Assembly (NCBI GenBank): GCA_047602365.1 | Contig: JASGHM010000002.1 | Location: 248,001 to 312,000, forward strand | From: Piscinibacter sp047602365 | GTDB taxonomy: Bacteria > Pseudomonadota > Gammaproteobacteria > Burkholderiales > Burkholderiaceae_C | Direction of reading: 5' to 3' | DNA: 64,000 nucleotides | In this document: positions 16,997-26,484 of the stretch, piece by piece | Position numbering within the stretch: the first letter of the stretch is position 1 | Layout of the letters: every line of letters starts with the position of its first letter | Translations under genes and position numbers: made by a program | Notes under the pieces: model-generated | The model's input: only the letters and a program-made list of their open reading frames with translations | What the model was told of the DNA's origin: nothing | The model's database searches: none

Positions 16997-18782
16997 ATGA
17001 AGCTCTTCTCCCGCCTGGGCGCGGCCTTCGCGCGGCTGCGCGTGGCCCAGCAGCTCTTCGTGGCCTTCTCCGCAGTGCTCGTGCTGGCCGTCGTGATGGG
17101 GGCGACGGCCATCGTCGGCCTGAAGCGCGTCGATACCGAGGCCATGGCGTTGAACGACAAGTGGCTGCAAGGCGTCGGCCACCTGGCCGCGATGCGTGCC
17201 GCGGTCGTCGAGTCGCGTGACTTCGAGATCAAGCACAGCCGTGCGGCCGACCGCAGCTACCAGGCCGAGTACGAGGACAAGCTCGTCGCGGCCTCGAAGT
17301 CGGCTGCCGCCGCGCTGGCCGCCTACGACGCACTGGTGGGCGGCGACGCCGAGCGCGAGACCTTCGGCAAGCTGACCAAGGGCTGGAAAGCCTACGAGGA
17401 CGCGCAGAAGAAGGTCGTCGTGCTGGGCCGGGACAAGAAGCAGCAGGACGCCGCCGACATCAGCGACGGCCTGGCCAGCATGGCCTTCGACGAGACGGTG
17501 TCGGCGCTCGACGCGCTGAACAAGCTCAACTTCGAGGGCGCGGAGCAGGCCGCCGCGCATGTGGAGCTGGTCTACGCCGGCGTGCGCACGACGATCGCCG
17601 GCATGCTGGTGGTGACGCTGCTGATCGGCATCGTGCTGCCCCTGCTCATCACGCGACGCCTGATCGGCCAGCTCGGCGGCGAGCCGCGGGTGGCGGCCGA
17701 GGTGGCGCGCGCAGTCGCCGAGGGTGACCTCAGCACCGCCATTCACGTGAAGCCGGGCGACAGCGACAGCCTGATGGCACGCCTGGCGACCATGCAGCGT
17801 GGCCTGGCGCAGGCGGTCTCCGCGGTGCGGCAGGGCTCGGAGAACGTGGCCATCTCCAGCGCGCAGATCGCGCAGGGCAACCAGGACCTGTCCAGCCGCA
17901 CCGAGCACCAGGCCAGCGCGCTGCAGCAGACCGCGGCGACGATGGACCAGCTCGGCTCGACGGTGCGCAACAACGCCGACAACGCCAAGCAGGCCAACCA
18001 GCTCGCGGCCGGCGCCTCCAGCGTCGCGGTCGAGGGCGGCGAGGTGGTCGGCCAGGTCGTGTCGACGATGAAGGACATCAACGACAGCAGCCGCAAGATC
18101 GCCGACATCATCACGGTGATCGACGGCATCGCCTTCCAGACCAACATCCTGGCGCTGAACGCTGCGGTCGAAGCCGCGCGTGCCGGCGAGCAGGGCCGCG
18201 GCTTCGCGGTGGTGGCCGGCGAGGTGCGCAGCCTGGCGCAGCGCAGCGCCGAGGCGGCCAAGGAGATCAAGGCGCTGATCGGCGCCAGCGTCGAGCGGGT
18301 CGAGCGCGGCAGCGCGCTGGTCGACCGTGCCGGCCAGACCATGCAGCAGATCGTCGATTCGATCCGCCGCGTCAGCGACATCGTCGGCGAGATCAGCTCG
18401 GCCAGCGTCGAGCAGAGTTCCGGCGTGCAACAGGTCGGCCAGGCCGTCAGCGAGATGGACCAGGCGACGCAGCAGAACGCCGCACTGGTCGAGCAGAGCG
18501 CCGCCGCAGCCGAGAGCCTCAAGCAGCAGGCTCAGCAACTGGTGCAGTCGGTCGCGGTGTTCAAGCTCGCCCAAGGCGAGCCGCGCATCGAGATGAAGCC
18601 GGTGGCCGCGCCCGCGGCGGCGCCGGTGGAGGCCAGGAAGCCGTTGGCCGGCAACCAAGCTGCTGCCCGGGAAGAAGCCGGCGGCGGTGGCGCCGAAGGT
18701 CGTGGCTGCCAAGCCGGTCGCCGCGGTACCGCTGCCGGTGCCGGCGACGACGGCGCCAGGCGACGACTGGCAGAGCTTCTGA
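16997..18782 (+). CDS. Methyl-accepting chemotaxis protein (3' end frameshifted)
   Basis: A Tar-like chemoreceptor of about 594 residues when repaired. It has TM1 near residues 18-42, a four-helix-bundle periplasmic sensor (about 45-190), TM2 (about 195-220), a HAMP domain and the signalling hairpin with the invariant tip (VIDGIAFQTNILALNAAVEA, then GRGFAVVAGEVRSLAQRSA). The published frame runs on to 18871, into kynA on the other strand, with an unrelated tail. From about 18650 the neighbouring frame instead reads a Pro/Ala/Lys linker ending GDDWQSF and a stop at 18780-18782. DWQSF resembles the C-terminal WxxF tether that binds CheR/CheB. One extra base between about 18600 and 18660 explains this. 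It is co-transcribed with the Cache gene. Confidence 0.88.
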
Positions 18783-18796
18783 TCGGTGCGGAAGTA

Positions 18797-18819
18797 CGGA
18801 CGGATCAGAGATCCGTCCG
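18797..18819. terminator. Perfect hairpin between mcp and kynA
   Basis: CGGACGGATC (18797-18806), loop AGA, GATCCGTCCG (18810-18819): a perfect 10-bp stem overlapping the kynA stop codon and 14 bases beyond the repaired mcp stop. It is a probable bidirectional terminator or 3'-end stabiliser; no T tract. Confidence 0.55.
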
Positions 18820-19671
18820 CAGCTTCCAGATCTCCGGGAACAGCACCGTGTCGAGCATCTTGCGCAGGTAGCCGACCCCGCTGGTGCCGCCGGTGCCGCG
18901 CTTGAAGCCGATGACGCGCTCCACCGTGGTGACATGGCGGAAGCGCCAGAGTCGGAATGCGTCCTCCAGGTCGGTGAGTTCCTCGCCGAGCTGGTACAGG
19001 TCCCAGTGCCGCTGCGGTTCGCGGTAGACCGCCAGCCAGGCCTGCTCGACCTCGTCGCTCGCCGCGTAGGGCAAGGTCCAGTCGCGCTCCAGGTGGCTGG
19101 TCGGCACGGCGATGCCGCGGCGTGCCAGCAGGCGCAGCGATTCGTCGTACAGCGACGGTGCGCGCCAGGCCGCCTCCACCCGCGCCAGCAGGTCGGGCCG
19201 GTGCGCATGCGGCTTCAGCATCGCCGGGTTCTTGTTGCCCAGCATGAACTCGATGCAACGGTACTGCCAGCTCTGGAAGCCGCTGCTGTTGCTCAGGTAG
19301 GGCCGGATCGCCGAGTACTCCGGCGGCGTCATCGTCGCCAGCACGTCCCAGGCGTGCACCAGCTGCTCCATGATCCTGCTGACCCGCGCCAGCATCTTGA
19401 AGGCGCTGCCCAGATCGTCCTTCGCGATGCAGGCCACCGCGGCGCCCAGCTCGTGCAGCATCAGCTTCATCCACAGCTCGCTGGTCTGGTGCTGCACGAT
19501 GAAGAGCATCTCGTTGTGGTCGGGCGAGAGCGGCTTCTGCGCGTTCAGCACGGCGTCGAGCTGCAGGTAGTCGCCATAGCTCATGTCGCGGCTGAAGTCG
19601 AGCTTCGCGCCTTCGTCGGCGACGATGCGCTCGCCGTCGGAGCCTCCAGCGCCGTGGTGAGGACAGGTCAT
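18805..19671 (-). CDS. kynA: Tryptophan 2,3-dioxygenase
   Basis: A 288-residue cytoplasmic haem enzyme that opens the indole ring of L-tryptophan to N-formylkynurenine. Family blocks are clear: MSYGDYLQLD, DHNEMLFIVQHQTSELWMKL and the haem/substrate region FRHVTTVERVIGFKRGTGGT. The length is typical of bacterial KynA. It is the last gene of kynBUA; its ATG overlaps the kynU stop as ATGA, indicating translational coupling. A much longer in-frame extension upstream lies inside kynU and is not real. Confidence 0.96.
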   Translation of the reverse strand: MTCPHHGAGGSDGERIVADEGAKLDFSRDMSYGDYLQLDAVLNAQKPLSPDHNEMLFIVQHQTSELWMKLMLHELGAAVACIAKDDLGSAFKMLARVSRIMEQLVHAWDVLATMTPPEYSAIRPYLSNSSGFQSWQYRCIEFMLGNKNPAMLKPHAHRPDLLARVEAAWRAPSLYDESLRLLARRGIAVPTSHLERDWTLPYAASDEVEQAWLAVYREPQRHWDLYQLGEELTDLEDAFRLWRFRHVTTVERVIGFKRGTGGTSGVGYLRKMLDTVLFPEIWKLRTDL

Positions 19672-20942
19672 GTCACCGCCGCCTTCTGGTTGAAGCGCGC
19701 CTCTTTCCACTCGCCTGATTCGAGCACCTGGCGCAGGTGCTCGACGGCGTCCCAGACGTCGACGAAGCGCGTGTACAGCGGCGTGAAGCCGAAGCGCAGC
19801 ACGTCGGGCGCGCGGAAGTCGCCGATCACGCCGCGCGCGATCAGCGCCTGCACGATGGCATAGGCGCCTTCGTTGCGCGCCAGGTTGACCTGGCTGCCGC
19901 GTTCGTTCTCCTGGCGTGGCGTGACCACCGTGAGGCCGTGGCCGGCGCAGTGCTTCTCGACCAGCGTGATGAAGTGGCAGGTCAGCGCCAGCGACTTGCG
20001 GCGCAGCGCCGCCATGCCGCCCAGCGGCTCGGCGGCGAGCACGGTGTCGACGCCGACTTCCAGGGCAGTCAGCCCCAGCACCGGCGGCGTGCCGCAGGCG
20101 AAGCGTGCGATACCCGCAGCCGGCCGGTAGTGCGGCGTGAACTCGAACGGGGCCGCATGGCCGAACCAGCCGGCCAGCGGCTGCCAGAGGTCGTCGCGCT
20201 CCATGCGTGCCAGCTGGCGCGGATTCGCCCACAGGAAGGCCGGCGCGCCGGGACCGCCGTTGAGGTACTTGTAGCCGCAGCCGACCGCGAAGTCGGCATC
20301 GGCGCCGTTCAGGTCCACCGGCACCGCGCCGGCCGAGTGCGCGAGGTCCCACAGCGCCAGCGCGCCGCAGTCATGTGCGGCGCGGGTCAGCGCGGCCATG
20401 TCGTGCATGCGGCCGGTGCGGTAGTTGACGTGGGTCAGCATCAGCACCGCGAGCGTCGGGCCGAACTGCGCGCCGATCTCCTCGGGCTCGACCAGCTTCA
20501 GCGTGAAGCCATGCTGTCGCGCCAGGCTCTCGGCGATGTAGAGGTCGGTGGGGAAGTTGCTGCGCTCGGAGACGATCACCCGGCGCTGTGCGTCGCCGTC
20601 CGCCTTGACGATCGCGATCGCCGCACTCAGCGCCTTGAACAGGTTCACCGAGGTCGAGTCGCCGGCCAGCGTCTGGCCGGGCCGTGCGCCGATCAGGCGG
20701 CCGATCTTGTCGCCCACGCGCTGCGGCAGTTCGACCCAGTGCGCGCTGTTCCAGCTGCGGATCAGGCCTTCGCCCCATTCCTGCTGCACGGCCGCGGCGA
20801 CCCGCGCCGGCGCGGCCGCCGGCAGCACGCCCAGCGAGTTGCCGTCGAGGTAGATCAGGCCTTCGGGCAGGGTGAACTGCTCGCGCAGTGCGGCGAGCGG
20901 GTCGCGGGCGTCGAGGGCCAGCGCGTCGTGTCGGGTACTCAT
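19668..20942 (-). CDS. kynU: Kynureninase
   Basis: A 424-residue PLP enzyme that cleaves kynurenine to anthranilate and L-alanine. It shows the family start (YLDGNSLGVLP), substrate/PLP-site blocks (GDSTSVNLFKAL, ALWDLAHSAGAVP) and the PLP lysine in VGCGYKYLNGGPGAPAFLW. The product, anthranilate, is the entry substrate of the divergent aminobenzoyl-CoA operon. It overlaps kynB upstream and kynA downstream, each by ATGA. Confidence 0.96.
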   Translation of the reverse strand: MSTRHDALALDARDPLAALREQFTLPEGLIYLDGNSLGVLPAAAPARVAAAVQQEWGEGLIRSWNSAHWVELPQRVGDKIGRLIGARPGQTLAGDSTSVNLFKALSAAIAIVKADGDAQRRVIVSERSNFPTDLYIAESLARQHGFTLKLVEPEEIGAQFGPTLAVLMLTHVNYRTGRMHDMAALTRAAHDCGALALWDLAHSAGAVPVDLNGADADFAVGCGYKYLNGGPGAPAFLWANPRQLARMERDDLWQPLAGWFGHAAPFEFTPHYRPAAGIARFACGTPPVLGLTALEVGVDTVLAAEPLGGMAALRRKSLALTCHFITLVEKHCAGHGLTVVTPRQENERGSQVNLARNEGAYAIVQALIARGVIGDFRAPDVLRFGFTPLYTRFVDVWDAVEHLRQVLESGEWKEARFNQKAAVT

Positions 20943-21565
20943 GGCAGTTCTCTCAGGATGGCGCGCACCGGGCTGGCGCAGGCCTGCGCCAGCTTCAAGG
21001 GCAGCGCGATCAGCTCGTAGTCGCCGGGCGGCACCTCGTCGAGCACCAGGTTCTCGAGCACGCGCAGGTCGTGCTTCAGCAGCAGGTGGTGGCTGTCCAG
21101 CGTCTTGCTGCTGGCGGGGTCGACCGACTGGCTGTCGATGCCGACCAGGGTCACGCCGCGGGCGGCCAGCAGTTCGATGGTCTCGGGTGCGTAGGCGGAG
21201 AAGTCCTCCGACCAGACGCTGGGCGCGTGTTCGCAGGTGCGCACCAGCACGCGCGGCGGCAGGCCGGCCAGCGCATGGGCGATGTGCTCCGGCCGGACGA
21301 GCGCGCCGCAGCCGATCGCGTGGATCACCCGGCAGGGGCCCAGATAGGGTGCCAGCGGCACCGCGCCGATCGCCGGCGCGTCGTCGGCGTAGTGCAGCGG
21401 CGCGTCGGCATGGGCGCCGAGGTGCGGTGACAGCGTCAGCGCCGACAGGTTGACCGGGCAGCCAGGCCCGATGCGTGCCGTCCAGCGCTGCTCGTAGGCC
21501 TGGTCGCCGGGGAAGGGCGGCGTGGCCGGCCCCAGCACGGGCGAGATGTCCCACAGTCGACTCAT
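20939..21565 (-). CDS. kynB: Kynurenine formamidase (arylformamidase)
   Basis: A 208-residue metal-dependent cyclase-like hydrolase that converts N-formylkynurenine to kynurenine and formate. The metal motif is visible as SPHLGAHADAPLH; the family consensus is HxGTHxDxPxH, so the usual Thr is Ala here. The start at ATG 21565 gives the canonical N terminus MSRLWDISP. It is the first gene of kynBUA. The predicted -10 ends only about 9 bases before this ATG and no Shine-Dalgarno is present, so the message may be leaderless. Confidence 0.94.
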   Translation of the reverse strand: MSRLWDISPVLGPATPPFPGDQAYEQRWTARIGPGCPVNLSALTLSPHLGAHADAPLHYADDAPAIGAVPLAPYLGPCRVIHAIGCGALVRPEHIAHALAGLPPRVLVRTCEHAPSVWSEDFSAYAPETIELLAARGVTLVGIDSQSVDPASSKTLDSHHLLLKHDLRVLENLVLDEVPPGDYELIALPLKLAQACASPVRAILRELP

Positions 21566-21574
21566 GATGGGCGG

Positions 21575-21604
21575 AGTATAAATGCTTGACACTTGAAATA
21601 TCAA
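21575..21604 (-). promoter_or_regulatory. Sigma-70-like promoter of kynBUA
   Basis: On the minus strand, -35 TTGATA (21604-21599), an 18-base spacer and -10 TATACT (21580-21575). The expected transcription start is around 21567-21569, almost on the kynB ATG. The -35 is half of the palindrome TTGAAATATCAA. Confidence 0.6.
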
Positions 21605-21614
21605 ACCCTAAAGT
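21586..21614 (+). promoter_or_regulatory. Sigma-70-like promoter of the aminobenzoyl-CoA operon
   Basis: -35 TTGACA (21586-21591), a 17-base spacer and -10 TAAAGT (21609-21614), about 28 bases before ATG 21642. The palindrome at 21593-21604 fills the spacer, so a bound repressor would block this promoter and cover the -35 of the opposite one. Confidence 0.6.
21593..21604. promoter_or_regulatory. Candidate operator shared by the two divergent operons
   Basis: TTGAAATATCAA has TTGA/TCAA arms around an AT-rich core, the size and character of a MarR-family half-site pair. The MarR gene at 23997 in the same operon is the obvious candidate binder. This is inference; no known consensus was matched. 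Confidence 0.45.
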
Positions 21615-21641
21615 CAATCGCAAACGACTGGAGACGGTGGC

Positions 21642-23994
21642 ATGCGCATCACCTGCATCGGTGGCGGTCCGGCGGGCCTGTACTTCGCGCTGCTGATGAA
21701 GCAGCAGGATCCGCGCCACGAGGTGACGGTGATCGAGCGCAACGCACCCACCGACACCTTCGGCTGGGGCGTGGTGTTCTCCGACCAGACGCTGGGTGCG
21801 CTGCAGCGCGCCGATCCCAAGACCGCCGGCCAGATCCTCGACGCCTTCAACCACTGGGACGACATCGACGTGCACTTCCAGGGTCGCACGCTGCGCTCGG
21901 GCGGCCACGGCTTCTGCGGCATCGGGCGCATGCGGCTGCTCAACATCCTGCAGGCGCGCTGCGAGGAACTCGGCGTGGCGATGCGCTACAAGACCGAGTG
22001 CCCGGACGACGCCGACGTCGATGCCGACCTGATCATCGCCTGCGACGGCCTGAACAGCCGCTTCCGCAGCAAGTACGCCGCCACCTACCAGCCCGATGTC
22101 GACCTGCGCCGCTGCCGCTTCGTCTGGCTGGGTACCCGCAAGCTGTTCGACGCCTTCACCTTCGCCTTCGAGAAGACCGAATGGGGCTGGTTCCAGGCCC
22201 ACGCCTACCGCTTCGACGAGACCACCTCCACCTTCATCGTCGAGACGCCCGAGGAGGTCTGGCGTGCCGCCGGGCTGGAGGACATGAGCAAGGAGGAGGG
22301 CATCGCGTTCTGCGAGCGGCTGTTCGCGAAGTACCTCGACGGCCATGCGCTGATGAGCAACGCGGCGCACCTGCGCGGTTCTGCGCAGTGGATCCGCTTT
22401 CCTCGCGTGGTCTGCAAGCGTTGGGTGCACCACAACGGCCGTGCGCCCGTCGTGCTGATGGGCGATGCGGCTCACACCGCGCACTTCTCGATCGGTTCGG
22501 GCACCAAGCTGGCGCTGGAGGACGCAATCGACCTGGCGGCCCGGATCGCGGCCCACCCGGGTGATCTGCCGTCGGCGCTGGGCGAGTACGAGGCCCGGCG
22601 CGGCGTCGAGGTGCTGAAGATCCAGAACGCCGCGCGCAACTCGACCGAATGGTTCGAGAACGTGGAACGCCACGCCAAGCTCGAACCCGAGCAGTTCGCC
22701 TACGCGCTGCTGACACGCTCGCAGCGCATCTCGCACGAGAACCTGCGGCTGCGCGATGCCGGCTACGTCGGGTCGCTGGAAGGCTGGCTGGCCGGCAAGG
22801 CAGGGCTGAACCCGCAGCCGCTGCCGCCGATGTTCACGCCTTTCACGCTGCGCGGCGTGACGCTGAAGAACCGCGTCGTCGTCTCGCCGATGGCGCAATA
22901 CAGCGCGGTGAACGGGCTGCCCGGCGAGCACCACCTGGTGCACCTGGGCGCACGGGCGATGGGCGGCGCCGGCCTGGTGTTCTGCGAGATGACCTGCACC
23001 TCGCCCGATGCACGCATCACGCCGGGCTGCCCGGGGCTGTGGAGCGACGAGCAGCAGGCCGCGTGGAAGCGCATCGTCGACTTCGTGCACACGAACACGA
23101 GCGCGAAGATCGCGATGCAGCTCGGCCATGCCGGCGCCAAGGGTTCGACACGCGTGCCCTGGGAGGGCGAGGATCTGCCGCTGCAGGCCGACAACTGGCC
23201 GCTGCTGTCCGCATCGCCACAGCAGTACCTCGACGGCGTCAGTGCCTGGTCGAAGGCGATGATCACGCGCCGACATGGACCGCGTGCGCGATGACTTCGT
23301 GGCCGCGACGACACGTGCCGCCGCGGCCGGCTTCGACTGGCTGGAACTTCACTGCGCGCACGGCTACCTGCTGTCGGCCTTCCTGTCGCCGCTGACCAAC
23401 CAGCGCAGCGACGACTACGGCGGCTCGCTGGCCAACCGGCTGCGCTTCCCGCTGGAGGTGTTCGCGGCGATGCGCGCCGCCTGGCCGTCGGACAGGCCGA
23501 TGTCGGTGCGCCTGTCGGCGCACGACTGGGTGCCCGGCGGCAACACGCCGGCCGACGCGGTGGAGATCGCGCGTGCCTTCCAGGCCGCCGGTTGCGACCT
23601 GATCGACGTCTCCTCGGGCCAGGTCAGCAAGGAACAGAAGCCGGTCTACGGCCGCATGTACCAGACGCCGTTCGCCGACCTGATCCGCAACGAACTGTCC
23701 ATCGCGACCATGGCGGTGGGCGCGATCAGCGAGGCCGACCACGTCAACAGCATCGTCGCCGCCGGCCGTGCCGACCTCTGCGCGATCGCCCGGCCGCACC
23801 TCGCCAACCCGGCCTGGACGCTGCTCGAGGCGGCGCGCATCGGCCACACCAGCGGCGTCGGCGCCGACTGGCCGGTGCAGTACCTGTCGGGCAAGAACCA
23901 GCTCGAGCGCAACCTCGAGCGCGAGCGGCAGATGGCGGCGCAGAACGCCGGCCTGTCGGCGCAGGAACAGGCCAACCTGGCGCAGGGGGTGTGA
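21642..23994 (+). pseudogene. 2-Aminobenzoyl-CoA monooxygenase/reductase-type hybrid flavoprotein (frameshifted)
   Basis: Repaired, this is about 783 residues. The N-terminal ~390 residues are an FAD monooxygenase (dinucleotide loop GGGPAGLYFAL, FAD site LMGDAAHTAHFSIGSG). The C-terminal part is an Old Yellow Enzyme domain (PLPPMFTPFTLRGVTLKNRV, DWLELHCAHGYLLSAFLSP, NQRSDDYGGSLANR). This fusion is the signature of the Azoarcus evansii enzyme that hydroxylates and reduces anthraniloyl-CoA; stand-alone salicylyl-CoA hydroxylases lack the second half. The first frame ends at 23294 and the continuation is open from before 23275 to 23994. One extra base between about 23256 and 23272 accounts for it (expected reading ...KAM-T/S-RADMDRVRDDF). 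Either a sequencing error or a true lesion. Confidence 0.85.
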
Positions 23995-23996
23995 GC

Positions 23997-24473
23997 ATGG
24001 TCGATCACGAGTCCCGGGTCGTCGACGATCACCACCAGGCGATCAAGCTGTGGCTGCGCCTGCTCGCCTGCACCACCCGCGTCGAGAACGTGATCCGCCA
24101 GCGCCTGCGCAGCGAGTTCGGCACCACGCTGCCGCGCTTCGACCTGCTGGCGCAGCTCGACCGCGAGAGCGCGGGCCTCAGCATGGGTGAGCTGTCGGCG
24201 CGGATGATGGTCACTGGCGGCAACGTCACCGGCATCGTCGACCAGCTCGAGGGCGAAGGCCTGGTGGTGCGCGAAGACCATCCGACCGACCGGCGCGCCT
24301 TCCGTGTCTGCCTCACCGCGGCCGGCCGGCGCCAGTTCCGCCGCATGGCGGCCGTGCACGAAACGTGGATCGTCGAGTTGTTCGACGGTTGGAGCCCGGC
24401 GCAGAAGAACCAGGTGCACGACCTGCTGGCGACGCTCAAGCAGCACCTCACCCGAAGCCAGGAGAACGCATGA
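23997..24473 (+). CDS. MarR-family transcriptional regulator
   Basis: A 158-residue winged-helix protein. It has the MarR helix-turn-helix region (LSMGELSARMMVTGGNVTGI) and the wing with the usual Asp/Arg pair (HPTDRRAFRVCLT). It starts two bases after the flavoprotein stop and overlaps the next gene by ATGA, so it is translated within the operon. MarR proteins in CoA-dependent aromatic pathways often respond to the aryl-CoA thioester; here anthraniloyl-CoA would be the logical ligand and the palindrome at 21593 the logical operator. Both are inferred. Confidence 0.9.
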   Translation: MVDHESRVVDDHHQAIKLWLRLLACTTRVENVIRQRLRSEFGTTLPRFDLLAQLDRESAGLSMGELSARMMVTGGNVTGIVDQLEGEGLVVREDHPTDRRAFRVCLTAAGRRQFRRMAAVHETWIVELFDGWSPAQKNQVHDLLATLKQHLTRSQENA

Positions 24474-25321
24474 CCCGCGCGATGAGTCCCCATCTGGCCG
24501 GCGGCAACCGCCGCACGGCGGCGGAGCTGAAGCCGCAGCACTTCGGCTGGCGTGTCGAGCGCCAGGTCGGCGTGATCACGCTGAACCGGCCCGAACGCAA
24601 GAACCCGCTGACCTTCGACTCCTACGCCGAGTTGCGCGAGCTGTTCCGCACGCTGGCCTATGCCGACGACGTGCGTGCGGTGGTGGTGCAGGGCGAGGGC
24701 GGCAACTTCTGCTCCGGCGGCGACGTGCACGAGATCATCGGCCCGCTGATCGCGATGACTATGCCGGACTTGCTGGCCTTCACGCGCATGACCGGCGACC
24801 TGGTCAAGGCCATGCGCGCCTGCCCGCAGCCGGTGCTCGCCGCGATCGATGGCGTCTGCGCCGGCGCCGGCGCGATCGTCGCGATGGCCTCCGACCTGCG
24901 CATCGGCACCGCACGCAGCAAGGTCGCCTTCCTGTTCACGCGTGTCGGCCTGGCCGGCTGCGACATGGGCGCCTGCAGCATCCTGCCGCGCATCGTCGGC
25001 CAGGGGCGGGCGTCGGAACTGCTCTACACCGGCCGTGCGCTGCCGGGCGAGGAAGCGCTGGCCTGGGGCTTCTACAACCGGCTCGTCGCGCCCGAGGCGG
25101 TGGGCGCCGCGGCCGTCGACTGGGCCGCGGAACTGGCAGCCGGTCCGAGCTTCGGCCATGCGATGACCAAGCGCATGCTGCACCAGGAGTGGTCCATGGG
25201 CGTGGACGAGGCGATCGAATCCGAGGCACAGGCGCAGGCGATCTGCATGATGACGCAGGATTTCCAGCGTGCGTACCACGCCTTCGTCGCCAAGCAGAAG
25301 CCGGTCTTCGAGGGCGATTGA
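24470..25321 (+). CDS. Enoyl-CoA hydratase/isomerase family protein
   Basis: A 283-residue crotonase-fold protein with the CoA-binding and oxyanion blocks (VITLNRPERKNPLTFDSYAEL, NFCSGGDVHEIIG, AAIDGVCAGAGAIVAMASDLR). Length and motifs suggest a catalytically competent family member. It overlaps the MarR stop codon by ATGA. In this operon it probably hydrates or cleaves a ring-derived acyl-CoA after the monooxygenase/reductase step. The exact step is not predictable. Confidence 0.9.
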   Translation: MTRAMSPHLAGGNRRTAAELKPQHFGWRVERQVGVITLNRPERKNPLTFDSYAELRELFRTLAYADDVRAVVVQGEGGNFCSGGDVHEIIGPLIAMTMPDLLAFTRMTGDLVKAMRACPQPVLAAIDGVCAGAGAIVAMASDLRIGTARSKVAFLFTRVGLAGCDMGACSILPRIVGQGRASELLYTGRALPGEEALAWGFYNRLVAPEAVGAAAVDWAAELAAGPSFGHAMTKRMLHQEWSMGVDEAIESEAQAQAICMMTQDFQRAYHAFVAKQKPVFEGD

Positions 25322-25322
25322 G

Positions 25323-26484
25323 ATGGAACACCATCACCTCGCCTGGCCCTTCTTCGAGGACCGTCATCGCGAACTGGCCGCGCACCTCGGCGCCTGGGCG
25401 TCGTTGCACATCGGCGCACAAGGGCACGATGCCGACGTCGATGCGCAGTGCCGCGCGCTGGTGCGCCAGCTCGGTGCCGCCGGCTGGCTGCGCCACGCGG
25501 TGGCCGGCACGGCCTACGGCGGCGCCACGGAGGTGATCGACACCCGTGCGATCTGCCTGCTGCGCGAAACCCTCGCCTGGCATCACGGACTGGCCGACTT
25601 CGCCTTCGCGATGCAGGGCCTGGGCTCGGGCGCGATCTCGCTGGCCGGCAGCCATGCGCAGCGCGAACGCTGGCTGCCACGTGTCGCGTCGGGCGCGGCG
25701 CTGGCGGCGTTCGCGCTGTCCGAGCCCGAGGCCGGTTCGGACGTGGCCGCGATGGCCTGCGCGGCACGCGACGACGGCGACAGCTATGTCGATCGATGGC
25801 GAGAAGACCTGGATCAGCAACGGCGGCATCGCCGACCTCTATGTGCTGTTCGCGCGCACCGGCGAGCAGCCGGGCAGCCGTGGCATCTCGGCCTTCGTCG
25901 TCGAGGCCGGCACGCCCGGCTTCGAGATCGCCGAGCGCATCGACGTCATCGCGCCGCATCCGCTGGCGCGGCTGCGCTTCAGCGGCTGCCGCGTGCCGAA
26001 GGCGAACCGGCTCGGCGAGCCCGCCGAGGGCTTCAAGATCGCGATGCGCACGCTCGACGTGTTCCGCACCTCGGTGGCGGCGGCCGCGCTCGGCTTCGGC
26101 CGGCGCGCGCTGCACGAGGGTCTGCATCGCGCGCGTGCCCGGCCGATGTTCGGCCAGCGACTGGCCGATTTCCAGCTCACCCAGGCGAAGCTGGCGCAGA
26201 TGGCGACCACCATCGACAGCGCCGCGCTGCTGACATACCGCGCCGCCTGGCAGCGCGACCAGGGCCGCACCGTCACGCGCGAGGCGGCGATGGCCAAGAT
26301 GGCGGCCACCGAGGGTGCGCAGCAGGTGATCGACGCCGCCGTGCAGCTGTGGGGCGGGGCTGGCGTGGTGCACGGCAACGTCGTCGAGTCGCTCTACCGC
26401 GAGATCCGCGCGCTGCGCATCTACGAGGGCGCGACCGAGGTGCAGCAGCTGATCATCGGCAAGGATCTGTTGAAGGAGGCGTGA
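25323..26484 (+). pseudogene. Acyl-CoA dehydrogenase (frameshifted)
   Basis: Repaired length is about 386 residues, normal for the family. The first frame reads to about 25790 and includes the FAD-site block FALSEPEAGSDVAAMAC. The continuation, open in the next frame to the stop at 26484, begins IDGEKTWISNGGIADLY and holds the C-terminal blocks (QLWGGAGVVHGN, YEGATEVQQLIIGKDL). One extra base at about 25791 (after TATGTC) separates them; removing it gives DSYVIDGEKTW. In the aminobenzoyl-CoA operon it would oxidise a reduced-ring or ring-opened acyl-CoA. It starts one base after the hydratase stop and abuts the ligase gene. Confidence 0.86.

Noticed and set aside
18783..18871. Extended C terminus of the chemoreceptor in the published frame
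   Set aside because: The tail overlaps kynA antisense and is unlike any MCP; the neighbouring frame supplies a normal linker and terminal DWQSF.
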